Source of the DNA: Paludibacteraceae bacterium
Lineage (GTDB): Bacteria > Bacteroidota > Bacteroidia > Bacteroidales > Paludibacteraceae
Assembly: GCA_017448985.1 (NCBI GenBank)
Contig: JAFSKL010000001.1
Coordinates: forward strand, 1-48,688
Direction of reading: 5' to 3'
DNA: 48,688 bases
Both the position numbers and the translations under genes were made by a program. Positions within the stretch are counted from its first letter, which is position 1; every line of letters begins with the position of its first letter. The notes below the pieces were generated by a model that was not told the origin of the DNA, did not search any database, and saw only the letters and a list, made by a program, of their open reading frames with translations. Positions 40,301 to 48,554 of the stretch are shown one piece after another.

Positions 40301-43300
40301 GAACGGCTCATCGCGCAGTACGTTCAGCCAATCATTATTGAACCAGATGTAGTGCAAATCCTCGTCCTCCGGATGAATGGTGTATGCCTTACTCTCGCCT
40401 GTGTACTTAGTAGCCGGATGCCAGTTACATCCTTGGAAGCAGATGTAGTATTTGCTTGCATCGTCAGTCTTGTGGTAAGCCGGGTCATAACCGTTGCTCG
40501 TCAACGGGATGAAGTCGCCGTTTACGAGGGCTTTCTTAACACCATCGATGGTATAGAGACAGTTCTCATCCACTACGCCTGTTGCCACCAAGTCACAATC
40601 GTCTTTCCGGTACAGCGCATTATCCGAACCGCTAAAGACCCCTTCTGTCTCGGTAGCCATGAACTGATGCCAATCGTTGAGTATGGTGTAGTTATAGGAG
40701 GCAGTAGGATTCGTGCCATTCCACCAATTCGGGCAGTTCTCATCCTCCTCCACATTGAACCATTTCATACGGGCTTCCAAACCTGTCTTATCGTGCGAAT
40801 ATACGGCATTTGTACTGACATCATGGTCTTTATTATCATCTATCATGTACGTAAACCAATAGGTATGGTCTTCCTGCTCATCCTTATCCTCTTCATGGAA
40901 CCAGCGCCCATGATTATTATAGAAGGTGGCATTTCCTACTGAGCGGGTGTAAGATTTATCTTCATTGCAGAGGTTAGCAGCCGTTGCGTCATTATATTCC
41001 CATCTGATATATGGTAATTCACCAATCACTCTGACTGCATACAAACGTTCCGGACCGGGTAGCGCTTGCTTGAAATGAAGTTCGCCGCCACCGTTACCCA
41101 TCACGTTTGCTCCGCCGGCTGTGGTATAGATCTTGCCGCCATTCTGTACATTCAATACACCATCCACAATCAGTTTCGCATCATCCAAACCTTCTTTGGA
41201 ATCTTCTGCTCCGCGATTTTTGTGGCTGGTGAGGTTGTTGAACGAGCGGAAATAATAGTTGTGTGCATACAACCCCCACTGGTCTTTGTCATACAGATAG
41301 AGCTCATTCTCCAGATTAACCGTTCCAGTCGGCTTAATCTCAATGATAGAACCGGCCTGCATCATCAACGGATTGGAGAGCGTCATGTTGCAATCCTTCA
41401 AAATGATATGCATGCTATTACAGATAGGCAGGATGAAATCCTTCGAACTCATCTCCACATATACCGTAATATGCAATGCATCCAATTGCGCCGTACCGCT
41501 CAACTCATAACAGGTCAAGTCAGACGTCGGGTCATACCATGTACGAACCAACGATTGCTCATCGGTGAGCAAGAACATCGTCTCCGAAGGACCAATCATT
41601 GAGAATACCGCTGCATGGTCACCCTGGCCTGTTGTGATACTGGTGAAATTACGCAATACAGCTCCGTACTTAAAGGCAGTCGGTACTTCGATATTCTGAA
41701 TCGCATAGCTCTGGAACGGGAAGAGTTTACGCTTGTCAATAACGTTGTTGTTATAGATATCCAAGGAAGCGGAACCTCCTCGCCAGTCGCCTAACTCAAA
41801 GTTCTCCCAAACAACCGAACCGGCATTGGCTGTAACGGTACCTGTGCCTTGGGTGTTATTACCCTGGTCCATATCCTGACCCTTGATATAACCCCAGCAA
41901 TAGAGGTTAGCATGATTATTTAGTTCAATATGACCACCGTTTGCCATGTTGATCACACCGCACTCATCCGTAGTATAAGCAGACTTGTTACCTCCGTTGG
42001 AAGAAAGCAGTGTTCCTGCCACGCAGATATTACCATTACATATAATATTCACGCCTTCCTTCAGCGTTAAAGTACGATAAGCCGACAGCACCTCTTTATT
42101 TGCCATTCTTACGACATCCGGCGTTTCTTGTAAAGAGAAGTAGTCTGCCTTGTGCGGTATCAACAGCGTTACACCGGCAGGAATGGTGTAGGAGATTGAG
42201 GTAGTACCATCGCCTAACGTCACATCTTGCATTACGGTAACTACCTTATCCTCGGCAGAGTTTCCGGCTACACTTAATGCTCTGGCGAGATCATCATAGT
42301 AAACATTTCCTACCTTGTAATACTCTCCTTCTAACTGGTCAAATAATGCCACTACGTCGCAATCTCTACCAATTGAAGTAGTAAACGAAGCAGCGCAAGA
42401 CACGATTTCTTCGCCTATCTTCCACCCTTGGAATACATAGCCGGAGGCTGTAGGAGTCGGATCACTCAACGTAACTGCATAAAGCGCAGGGTCAGTCTCC
42501 GTAATTTCTTTCACATAATCTGCACTCGAAACCGTATGCGGCAAATTATCGCTGTAGGTAACAACGTATGTACCATAATCCGAATGTTTATAGGTGATTT
42601 CGCTCGGAGAAACAATCACAATAGGCAAAGACAATTCCTCATGCTTGTACGTATAGTCATCCGAGAGAGTCAACACGCAGGTATTGCCCATGGATGCTTG
42701 TTGCGCTTCATTGACATTCACTCCATCTTTCAGCGCTACCGTAATCACTTTATTTTGCGTTAATCCAAGCCCAAGACCATCATCGCCGTTGAACACAAAG
42801 GACGAACCTGTGGCCTTGCCGGCAGAACTGATGGTAAAGTACTGTGCTGCGGTGGCATTGAGCGAAGCGGTCACGACTTGCTTATTGGAGAACGTAGCCG
42901 TTACATCCAACGAACTTACATTATTCCCATCTCGAATCAGGGCAACTTGAGGATAATTTGCGGATATGGTATCTACTTCATAGTACTCTATATTAGTCAT
43001 TTTTCCATTTCCCTTCATTTCTATTTTTACAGTATTCGGGGAAATATCTATTACTTGATGGCCAAGAGTAGGAGTGTATGAGGTATTCCAAATAGTATGC
43101 TGGGTATTGTTTGCATCATATTCATATAGATACCAAGCCCCTGACCTTTCCGTAAAATCAAACTCAAACTTTGTCTGTCCGCTAAAATAAAACCAAATCT
43201 TGTCGCCTTTCACCTGTAGCGTCTTCGTAGCGTCATCCCAAGATTCCCAACTTGATGCCCATTTGGACACTTTACCATATTCGCCGTCGGTTCCTGCCTT

Positions 43301-45814
43301 ATCATCTCCCAGATACTCCTGACGATCAATAACTACATGCTTAGGGAGAGGTATAATCTCTGTCTCATACTCTTGTTCAAAAGCCGTATAAGTATCTGTT
43401 TGCGGAATAGAGAGAATGTAAGCGGCTGTTTTTCCCGGCTCATGATGCAAGTAGGCTGCTGTAGCCGATTTGGACGCATCATTATATGTTACCGCATCTC
43501 CTGCTGTTTTAGTAAGTACCCATACACCGTCGGAATTGGTAGTGATAGGATTGGTCACCGTTCTATTCTCTTTCATCGTTTCCCAATTCCAAGTAACGGT
43601 CGTCTGGATGAGCGGCAATGCGCGATAGGTCAAGGTAAGAACTGCGGATACATCTTCATTGGCGGTACCCTTACCGGACACCGTCAGAGTTGCCGTATAA
43701 TCGGTGTTGGTTGCCACAGGATTATCCGGATGCGCACGGAACGAAAGCGTTTGATTCTTTTTCGTTAAGTCAATCGTGCTCTCATCGAGTTCAAATACCT
43801 CTGCCGGATCATTCCAAACATAAGACGGATTGGTAATTTGCGAGATAAACAACTCCGCCGTTACATCTTTATGATTCGTACCGATGATATCGCCGTAATT
43901 GTAACTCTCTGCGGTGAGCGGCGTTTCACTGCCGTTTGCCGCAAACGTAATGCGCGAAGCAGCTGAACCGGTTCCCAGCAAGGTGATATTCTTTTCGTAG
44001 GTCTGTTCTCCATTCGAAGCAGTATAACTGGTTACGATATGTAGCGTAGCCGTATGACTTCCTGTTGTGGTCGGGGCATAGATTACATCCAAAAGACTTG
44101 ACGTGTATGCACCACTTACCGATTGCGTGCCATTCGCAAATTTAAACTGATTCGCATTCGTGCCTTCAATCGTAGCCGTCCAAGTGGCATTATTCGCAGC
44201 CACTCCGGTGGTCTGGGCAGGATTATAAATCAGTTTGTTTGCCAAATAGGTACGCTGCGAAGCGGCAATTTCCATGCCTTTGTAGAAAGTCTCTCCTTCG
44301 GCATTCCAATCGAGTTCATTCACCATCAAGGCAAACTTAGGCTGCAAGTCCACGTATGCTGTTACCGTTCCGGAAACAGGATCTCCTCCTTGTTTAGAAG
44401 TCACCGTTACCGTAGCAGTCGATGCCGGAGACGAAACGGTATGTACATTTTGAGCTGTATAGGTCACAGGGACGGTCAAGACACCCCCACTGCATGTAAC
44501 GGATTCTTCTACAATATCAAAATGACCATCTCCACCTGTCAACTCATAATTAAAACCAGCAGGAAGACTAGTGCTCGACACATTGAATTTCACATACGCA
44601 GTACCTGTTGCCGTCGGAGAAGCATCGATGGTCACCGTACCATTCTCATTAAGCGATGTTACTGCTGACTGCGACAGCAACGCATTTTCCGGAATAAAGG
44701 TCCAATAGAATCCGTTATTTCTCTTCAAACCTCCCTGCGCTGCATAATCCAGACTTCCATCTGAATACACTTCAAAGTGAGAGATAAAAGTACCTCCGGA
44801 AGCATCACCTTTGGCAATCAAAAACGTATCCGTTCCTAAAGAAGTCCATGACCATACATGTATTTTATAATTTATGTTGGTAGCTGCACTTGCATTCCAC
44901 TTCCAATTGCTATAACCGTCTGCACTAGCATATCGCGTAACATTGTCATCGGCCTTATACGTAAACAAACATTCCTTGTACGAACGGTTTTCCGTTACGC
45001 CATTATCGTCAATTTTCTTGTTAAGGTAATTGGCATTTGTACCTATCGTTAAGGAATCACAAGTAAACAAAGTAGCCTCTGCCGGATTAGCAGTAGTGCC
45101 AGGTTTATTCGAACTGGAACCATTTCCTGTTTTGGGGGCTTGGAGGAATCTACCTGTAGCGATATTATAAATATAATACTTGCCTTCATCTATAGGTGTC
45201 ACTCCCAAAGTGGACCAGTCGAAATCCGGTACGGTCTTTACGAACTTGGCATAAATGACTATTTTCGTTCCGGCCTCGGCAGCAGCAGCACTTGGATAGG
45301 ATGTAAGCGTCCTACCGTTTCCGGACACAGTAAAATTCGATGAGTTTGTATAAGTAACGCTGCCGGAAGAAGACGACTTCAGCCGCTCTGTACAAGCTGC
45401 ATCCCAATACCATCCTTCAAACATGGTTCGTTTATCGCCTGCTTGAGCCCTCGGACAGAATTGTACACCTCCACCTGCTCCGTGCTCGATGGTCTGTTCC
45501 CAATGCGTGCTCTCGTCCGAACAAACTGTCCATAGTCCGTCCTTGCCGATATTATACAAATAATTGTAGTAATTGCTGTTTGCGGAAGAGTAGTCGCAAG
45601 CATACAACTTACCCACAGCTCCGTTTTCCAGCACAGGAATAATCTCCACACGGAAATACGAGGGTGCCGCCATTACGGCACTTGTGCTCCAGCAGATGGC
45701 CAATAGCACCATTAATAACTTGAGGAACACATTCCTTTGAAAAAATCTTTTCTTCTTTGCCCCAAGGGCACGATTAACTACATTTTTCATTTGATTATAA
45801 TTTTTGCTATTCAT
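37340..45814 (-). CDS. Giant secreted protein with InlB-type repeats
   Basis: 2,824 aa from the ATG at 45814 (MNSKNYNQMKNVVNR); another ATG at 45790 and an upstream frame to 45907 also exist, but the promoter lies at 45971-46002 and the signal peptide (FLKLLMVLLAICWSTSAVMA) fits either of the two inner starts. The N-terminal ~700 residues are beta-sandwich-like, with ASH/choice-of-anchor-type stretches (NATWTATIEGTNANQFKFAN). The middle (~1200-2000) has beta-helix-like, Asn/Gly-rich segments. At about 2050-2400 come Listeria-Bacteroides (InlB B) repeats: GYKFTGWNAPI, GHTFAGWFTAASGGDQI, GHTFIGWNV and LSFDGWFTKAVGGDKI. The end (RKMLIDNHVFIIRGDKVYTI) is the shared C-terminal motif. It is probably a surface adhesin, co-transcribed with the 49-aa and 599-aa genes. 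Confidence 0.87.
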   Translation of the reverse strand: MNSKNYNQMKNVVNRALGAKKKRFFQRNVFLKLLMVLLAICWSTSAVMAAPSYFRVEIIPVLENGAVGKLYACDYSSANSNYYNYLYNIGKDGLWTVCSDESTHWEQTIEHGAGGGVQFCPRAQAGDKRTMFEGWYWDAACTERLKSSSSGSVTYTNSSNFTVSGNGRTLTSYPSAAAAEAGTKIVIYAKFVKTVPDFDWSTLGVTPIDEGKYYIYNIATGRFLQAPKTGNGSSSNKPGTTANPAEATLFTCDSLTIGTNANYLNKKIDDNGVTENRSYKECLFTYKADDNVTRYASADGYSNWKWNASAATNINYKIHVWSWTSLGTDTFLIAKGDASGGTFISHFEVYSDGSLDYAAQGGLKRNNGFYWTFIPENALLSQSAVTSLNENGTVTIDASPTATGTAYVKFNVSSTSLPAGFNYELTGGDGHFDIVEESVTCSGGVLTVPVTYTAQNVHTVSSPASTATVTVTSKQGGDPVSGTVTAYVDLQPKFALMVNELDWNAEGETFYKGMEIAASQRTYLANKLIYNPAQTTGVAANNATWTATIEGTNANQFKFANGTQSVSGAYTSSLLDVIYAPTTTGSHTATLHIVTSYTASNGEQTYEKNITLLGTGSAASRITFAANGSETPLTAESYNYGDIIGTNHKDVTAELFISQITNPSYVWNDPAEVFELDESTIDLTKKNQTLSFRAHPDNPVATNTDYTATLTVSGKGTANEDVSAVLTLTYRALPLIQTTVTWNWETMKENRTVTNPITTNSDGVWVLTKTAGDAVTYNDASKSATAAYLHHEPGKTAAYILSIPQTDTYTAFEQEYETEIIPLPKHVVIDRQEYLGDDKAGTDGEYGKVSKWASSWESWDDATKTLQVKGDKIWFYFSGQTKFEFDFTERSGAWYLYEYDANNTQHTIWNTSYTPTLGHQVIDISPNTVKIEMKGNGKMTNIEYYEVDTISANYPQVALIRDGNNVSSLDVTATFSNKQVVTASLNATAAQYFTISSAGKATGSSFVFNGDDGLGLGLTQNKVITVALKDGVNVNEAQQASMGNTCVLTLSDDYTYKHEELSLPIVIVSPSEITYKHSDYGTYVVTYSDNLPHTVSSADYVKEITETDPALYAVTLSDPTPTASGYVFQGWKIGEEIVSCAASFTTSIGRDCDVVALFDQLEGEYYKVGNVYYDDLARALSVAGNSAEDKVVTVMQDVTLGDGTTSISYTIPAGVTLLIPHKADYFSLQETPDVVRMANKEVLSAYRTLTLKEGVNIICNGNICVAGTLLSSNGGNKSAYTTDECGVINMANGGHIELNNHANLYCWGYIKGQDMDQGNNTQGTGTVTANAGSVVWENFELGDWRGGSASLDIYNNNVIDKRKLFPFQSYAIQNIEVPTAFKYGAVLRNFTSITTGQGDHAAVFSMIGPSETMFLLTDEQSLVRTWYDPTSDLTCYELSGTAQLDALHITVYVEMSSKDFILPICNSMHIILKDCNMTLSNPLMMQAGSIIEIKPTGTVNLENELYLYDKDQWGLYAHNYYFRSFNNLTSHKNRGAEDSKEGLDDAKLIVDGVLNVQNGGKIYTTAGGANVMGNGGGELHFKQALPGPERLYAVRVIGELPYIRWEYNDATAANLCNEDKSYTRSVGNATFYNNHGRWFHEEDKDEQEDHTYWFTYMIDDNKDHDVSTNAVYSHDKTGLEARMKWFNVEEDENCPNWWNGTNPTASYNYTILNDWHQFMATETEGVFSGSDNALYRKDDCDLVATGVVDENCLYTIDGVKKALVNGDFIPLTSNGYDPAYHKTDDASKYYICFQGCNWHPATKYTGESKAYTIHPEDEDLHYIWFNNDWLNVLRDEPFFYTEDELTNVRTYYEYVNGEWEIATPYVSVTDAAETRTFYMIKEAFNVAQIKKNATITLLRDLPNVAEVLTYETQNTTCTLDLNGHLLGGALTNLITVNAPGATFTITDNSNLKLGKISNTASKAVYVKKGALVVANGTIESTSSYAIQGDAGTSISITGGYFAANTKCVNVVGSCTCSISGGHFTLNTGLANYIASHKYLFETTDPKYQWEVSDAWTITFTDGTTTLQTLHLKPGEMPVYTAAQPTKDGYKFTGWNAPIVAAEADATYTAQFETVAAGSKCVTLNSNGGDQGLQYIYVASGSAVGTLPETTKEGHTFAGWFTAASGGDQINEETTVSADVIWYAHYNRNSYTLTWNANGGELSGDYTQGSVQYGTTITKPTATFEGHTFIGWNVTPASTMPAANTTYTAQWSILAKHYLQNLDGTYPATPEATENVTGGAGEYVTPAVKTYDGFITPATQTVRIGEVSEVTYQYARRVYTITLNANGGTCATASLNVKHGATPELPSATKTGLSFDGWFTKAVGGDKITNETEILRNIGTLYAQFVDASLIISTTQTISDTREVPDLYVTTTGSLTITGSVTANNFILESNGATASGQLLPGTGTLTIAGNAYFDLKINAKNHQWYAVAVPWNVDATSGISVNGRTLVLGKDFDIVYYDGDRRSKEGKQKCWSYVEDDVDKTLVPGRLYMIGLMGDAAVVRFVKKDGAALSTTTTSVEAHPQTTGTATDAGWNGVANPALFHAFVNPGTEFGQVYVPDEKRYEPTTLNTSKFVVGEGAFVEVSDGKDITVTPGGSFGAPRRAQAQANLIYDVRIAPAEAEYTDRLFIKTTDSREDHYTIGQDLAKVGVSSIVPQMWINRYDEKLCVNTAELINETAEYPLGISVPANGEYTISIQNSAVSDSDYTLYLTMNGEAIWNLSDDAYTLTLDKGTTNAYGLRVSAPKISTAIDEAVVDADGQTRKMLIDNHVFIIRGDKVYTIDGQLVK

Positions 45815-45970
45815 TTTTTTTACAAAAAGGGCTGCATAGTATGTCCATATAAACAAACAACAAATCACGTGGCGGCATAGGTGCGGAATTAAACAACATT
45901 TACACATTTAAGATACAAAAAATATGATAACCACACCTATGCACGCTGCCACACCATCTTAATTAGAGCG
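45815..45970. promoter_or_regulatory. Leader of the giant gene
   Basis: About 150 nt of 5' UTR between the promoter and the chosen start. It contains the open upstream extension of the frame (Cys-rich, unlike a protein N-terminus) and no clear hairpin. Confidence 0.5.
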
Positions 45971-46002
45971 CAAAAATAGTACTTTTTTTTGATACCACCA
46001 AA
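45971..46002 (-). promoter_or_regulatory. Promoter of the giant-protein operon
   Basis: TTTG (complement of 45999-46002), 20-nt spacer with eight A, TATTTTTG (complement of 45971-45978). Confidence 0.75.
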
Positions 46003-46099
46003 AAATTTTGCATTTTTTTGTAAATTTATTCGATTTTTTTGTTTTTTTGGAACAATTTGCGTTCATTATATGATAAAAATTGCTTCATTAAAAAGTACG
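45979..46099. repeat. Short inverted repeat spanning the giant-gene promoter region
   Basis: GTACTTTTT (45979-45987) and AAAAAGTAC (46091-46099), 9 bp, 103 nt apart. The left arm lies in the promoter spacer. It is A/T-rich, so chance is possible. Confidence 0.35.
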
Positions 46100-46124
46100 T
46101 TTTTGTTGACCAATCATAAACTCC

Positions 46125-46751
46125 TTATGACAGTTCACAAGAAGGCTGGTTTTTTATGAAACGAGCATAATACCTCCGGACCGTATTGCGGCTGACGCCG
46201 AGGTTTTTGCTGATTTGATAGAAAGAGTAGCCATCCTCTCTCATCTGCCGGATGAGTTTTTCCTTGCCATGCAGTTTGTAACACTGCTTATCCGAGCATC
46301 TGCCAACCGGTCTGCCCAGCAGTTTGCCCTCCGCCTTGAGTCGCGCGAGGGCCTCTTTCGTACGCTGAGAAATCAAGTTGCGCTCTATCTCTGCCGACAA
46401 ACCGAACGCGAAAGCAAGGATCTTAGACTGGATATCATCCCCCAAACGATAACCGTCTTTGATGGTCCATACACGACAGCATTTTTTCATGCAGATACTG
46501 AGTATCTCCATAATCATAAAAAGCGAGCGTCCGAGGCGTGAGAGCTCGGAACAGATGATGGCATCGCCTTTCTTGATCCGTTTCAGCAGTTTGCCCAGAC
46601 GCCGCTTGCTGTACGCCTTGGTGCCGCTGATGGTCTCCTCGATCCATCCGTCGATAGAAAGATTATTCACTCTGCAGAACTCCGTGATCTCAAATCGCTG
46701 GTTCTCGACAGTCTGCTTGTCGGAACTTACGCGAATATATCCGTATATCAT
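46125..46751 (-). CDS. Serine recombinase, Mpi/Hin invertase type
   Basis: 208 aa, usual length for small serine invertases/resolvases. The N-terminal catalytic domain has YGYIRVSSDKQTVENQRFEI (active serine S9/S10 region), DAIICSELSRLGRSLFMIME (SRLGR motif), and QSKILAFAFGLSAEIERNLI with the long E helix; the C-terminal helix-turn-helix is SFYQISKNLGVSRNTVRRYY. It closely resembles the family of the Bacteroides fragilis master promoter invertase Mpi, which flips many invertible promoters of surface structures. It lies between two surface-protein genes. I see no promoter directly in front; a terminator precedes it and a 10-bp palindrome TTGTATACAA sits at 46762-46771. Confidence 0.9.
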   Translation of the reverse strand: MIYGYIRVSSDKQTVENQRFEITEFCRVNNLSIDGWIEETISGTKAYSKRRLGKLLKRIKKGDAIICSELSRLGRSLFMIMEILSICMKKCCRVWTIKDGYRLGDDIQSKILAFAFGLSAEIERNLISQRTKEALARLKAEGKLLGRPVGRCSDKQCYKLHGKEKLIRQMREDGYSFYQISKNLGVSRNTVRRYYARFIKNQPSCELS

Positions 46752-46761
46752 AATAAAAGAG

Positions 46762-46771
46762 TTGTATACAA
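46762..46771. other. 10-bp palindrome in front of the recombinase
   Basis: TTGTATACAA, perfect, between the terminator and the recombinase start. Possible protein-binding site; not proven. Confidence 0.35.
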
Positions 46772-46798
46772 AAAAAACGCCCCGAAGAGCGTTTTTTT
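46771..46798 (-). terminator. Terminator of the triple OB-fold gene
   Basis: AAAAAAACGC/GCGTTTTTTT stem (46771-46780 with 46789-46798) with an 8-nt loop. Confidence 0.88.
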
Positions 46799-46802
46799 AA
46801 GT

Positions 46803-46828
46803 ATTTCAGCATTCAGCTGTCAGAATTC
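46803..46828. repeat. Period-7 repeat after the triple OB-fold gene
   Basis: Three copies of CAGCATT/CAGCTGT/CAGAATT between the stop codon and the terminator. Confidence 0.65.
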
Positions 46829-46830
46829 AT

Positions 46831-48447
46831 TTATTTCACGATTTGGCCGTTGGCGTTGTAACGAGTGTTGTTCTTCTCGATGAAGAGCATACCGTTCTTG
46901 AGAGTCTTGACAGCGTCGGAACGAACCACGGTGTTGTCGATAGCCTGATGACCGGCGGTGTAGCGCAAGGTGATATCCGAACCGTAATAAGATGCAGCTT
47001 TCACGGTGATGTCGCCGTTCTCGGCAATCGTTACCGTACCGGAAACGAGATAGAAGGGGTTATAGTAGCCGTCACCAGCGTCCACGCCTACATAGCTGGG
47101 ATAATCGCTTTCGTCATCACCACCCGGAGAAGCAATGAAAGTACCCTCCTCTTCGGTGTCGTTGATGGGGTAAGTACCGGCAGGGATAGCGCCATTGAAC
47201 TCATTGGTTATGAACTCCAGGACAGCCCAGTTGGGAGCAGTCTCGAGGTCCTCTTCATCGCCGAACACGATCCAAACAACACCGTAATCCTCGCTATAGT
47301 CTTGGTACTCCATGTAGGCGTAATCGATGTCGAGCGTTGTAGCATCGGGCTCATAGTCATAGGTGAGTTCTTCTTCGCCACCTCCGCCACCGGAGAGGAT
47401 AGAGCATACGCAACCAGCGGCAAACTCAGGAGTCGAGTTGTACTTTGTGAGTTGGCCCGTTACAGAAACGTAGTCTCCGACTTCAGGGATGTCGTTCTCC
47501 GAGTCGGGTTGGCAGCGATAAGCCTGGAGCACATTGCCACCATCTTCCTCATCCGCCATCCAGAATGTGATATTGTTGTACTGCTCGCTGTACTCGGTTT
47601 TGATTTCGGTCACGTACCCCTCGATGGTATATTCCTTACCGCCGTTGTAGAGTTCGTTATTCTGTGAGACAGAGAGTGCCGCCTGAGCAGCCTCAGCGCA
47701 AGTCGTCGGGTCATCGCCCACAGGAGGATTAACCTCGCCACCCTGTCCAACGATACCAAAGGTACCACCTTGTGCGATTTCAGAGATCTCATAGTGCTGT
47801 TTGAGGTTACCCTTCACCCAAACGAGGTCGCCCACTTTCGGCGCATTTTCCTCAGACTCGCAATTCACGCGATAAGCCTGGAACACTTGTCCGCCATCCT
47901 TGGTGTCAGCCATCCAGAAGGAGATGTTCTTGTACTGGCTGCTCCACTCTGCTGCGATCTCGGTTACATAACCCTTGACGATGACCTCAGCGGTGCTACC
48001 ACCTACTGCCAGTTCAGCAGCTTCTGCGCAAGAGAGGGTGTCTCCGGGCGCTACAGGAGGATTGTCACCACCGGCTTTCTCGATGATCTCGAACGAGCCT
48101 CCGGCTGCTGTTTCCGGCGTAACGTTGTCATTCTTAGTGTAAGTGGTGAGCGTACCCGTCACTTTTACTTTGTCACCTACGGCAGGAGCGTCGGCTTCAG
48201 CGTTGCACACTACGCGGAAGGCTTCGAACACCTTTCCACCGTCTTTTTCGTCTGCCATCCAGAAGGAGACGTTGTTGTAAGAGGGGTTGAAAGCCTCCAC
48301 AATGCTTGTCACATAACCGGTAACGGTTACTTCGGCTGTGCTACCGCCAAGCGCTGCCTCGCGGGCTTCGGCACAGGTCATTTCCGTTGCAGCAAACAGA
48401 CCTCCGGCAAAGAGGAGCGCTGCAAAAATAGAAAAGAATTTCTTCAT
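46831..48447 (-). CDS. Secreted protein with three OB-fold-like modules
   Basis: 538 aa with signal peptide (MKKFFSIFAALLFAGGLFAA). Three tandem modules of ~100 aa at ~24-123, 139-234 and 249-352, each starting with CAEA and containing SFWMAD or TFWMAD, DGG, and VGDxVxVxG-type strands: an OB-fold as in the DUF5689-like family. The third is almost the same as the single module in the protein at 31549-33561. A Gly/Glu linker (~353-361) and a unique beta domain (~362-505) follow. The last ~28 residues (KTLKNGMLFIEKNNTRYNAN) are the shared C-terminal motif. No catalytic residues are recognised. No canonical promoter is seen in the ~108 nt between its start and the IS end, so the insertion may have changed its expression. 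Confidence 0.86.
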   Translation of the reverse strand: MKKFFSIFAALLFAGGLFAATEMTCAEAREAALGGSTAEVTVTGYVTSIVEAFNPSYNNVSFWMADEKDGGKVFEAFRVVCNAEADAPAVGDKVKVTGTLTTYTKNDNVTPETAAGGSFEIIEKAGGDNPPVAPGDTLSCAEAAELAVGGSTAEVIVKGYVTEIAAEWSSQYKNISFWMADTKDGGQVFQAYRVNCESEENAPKVGDLVWVKGNLKQHYEISEIAQGGTFGIVGQGGEVNPPVGDDPTTCAEAAQAALSVSQNNELYNGGKEYTIEGYVTEIKTEYSEQYNNITFWMADEEDGGNVLQAYRCQPDSENDIPEVGDYVSVTGQLTKYNSTPEFAAGCVCSILSGGGGGEEELTYDYEPDATTLDIDYAYMEYQDYSEDYGVVWIVFGDEEDLETAPNWAVLEFITNEFNGAIPAGTYPINDTEEEGTFIASPGGDDESDYPSYVGVDAGDGYYNPFYLVSGTVTIAENGDITVKAASYYGSDITLRYTAGHQAIDNTVVRSDAVKTLKNGMLFIEKNNTRYNANGQIVK

Positions 48448-48483
48448 AATTAAAATAAATTTTAATTCTGGAGCTTCGGCTTC

Positions 48484-48514
48484 ATCGAGTTGCGTAAGCG
48501 CGCTTACACTCGAT
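48484..48514. promoter_or_regulatory. Large palindrome upstream of the triple OB-fold gene
   Basis: GTAAGCGCGCTTAC (48494-48507) is a perfect 14-bp palindrome, extended by ATCGAGT/ACTCGAT (48484-48490 with 48508-48514) with a 3-nt bulge. In the leader of the gene it could form a strong RNA hairpin or serve as an operator. Confidence 0.6.
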
Positions 48515-48554
48515 TTGCACGAACCTTCATTTTTTTGTTAGTTAATAACATTAG

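Noticed and set aside
45815..45907. N-terminal extension of the giant protein
   Set aside because: Cys/His-rich residues unlike a signal peptide; the inner ATG gives a normal export signal.
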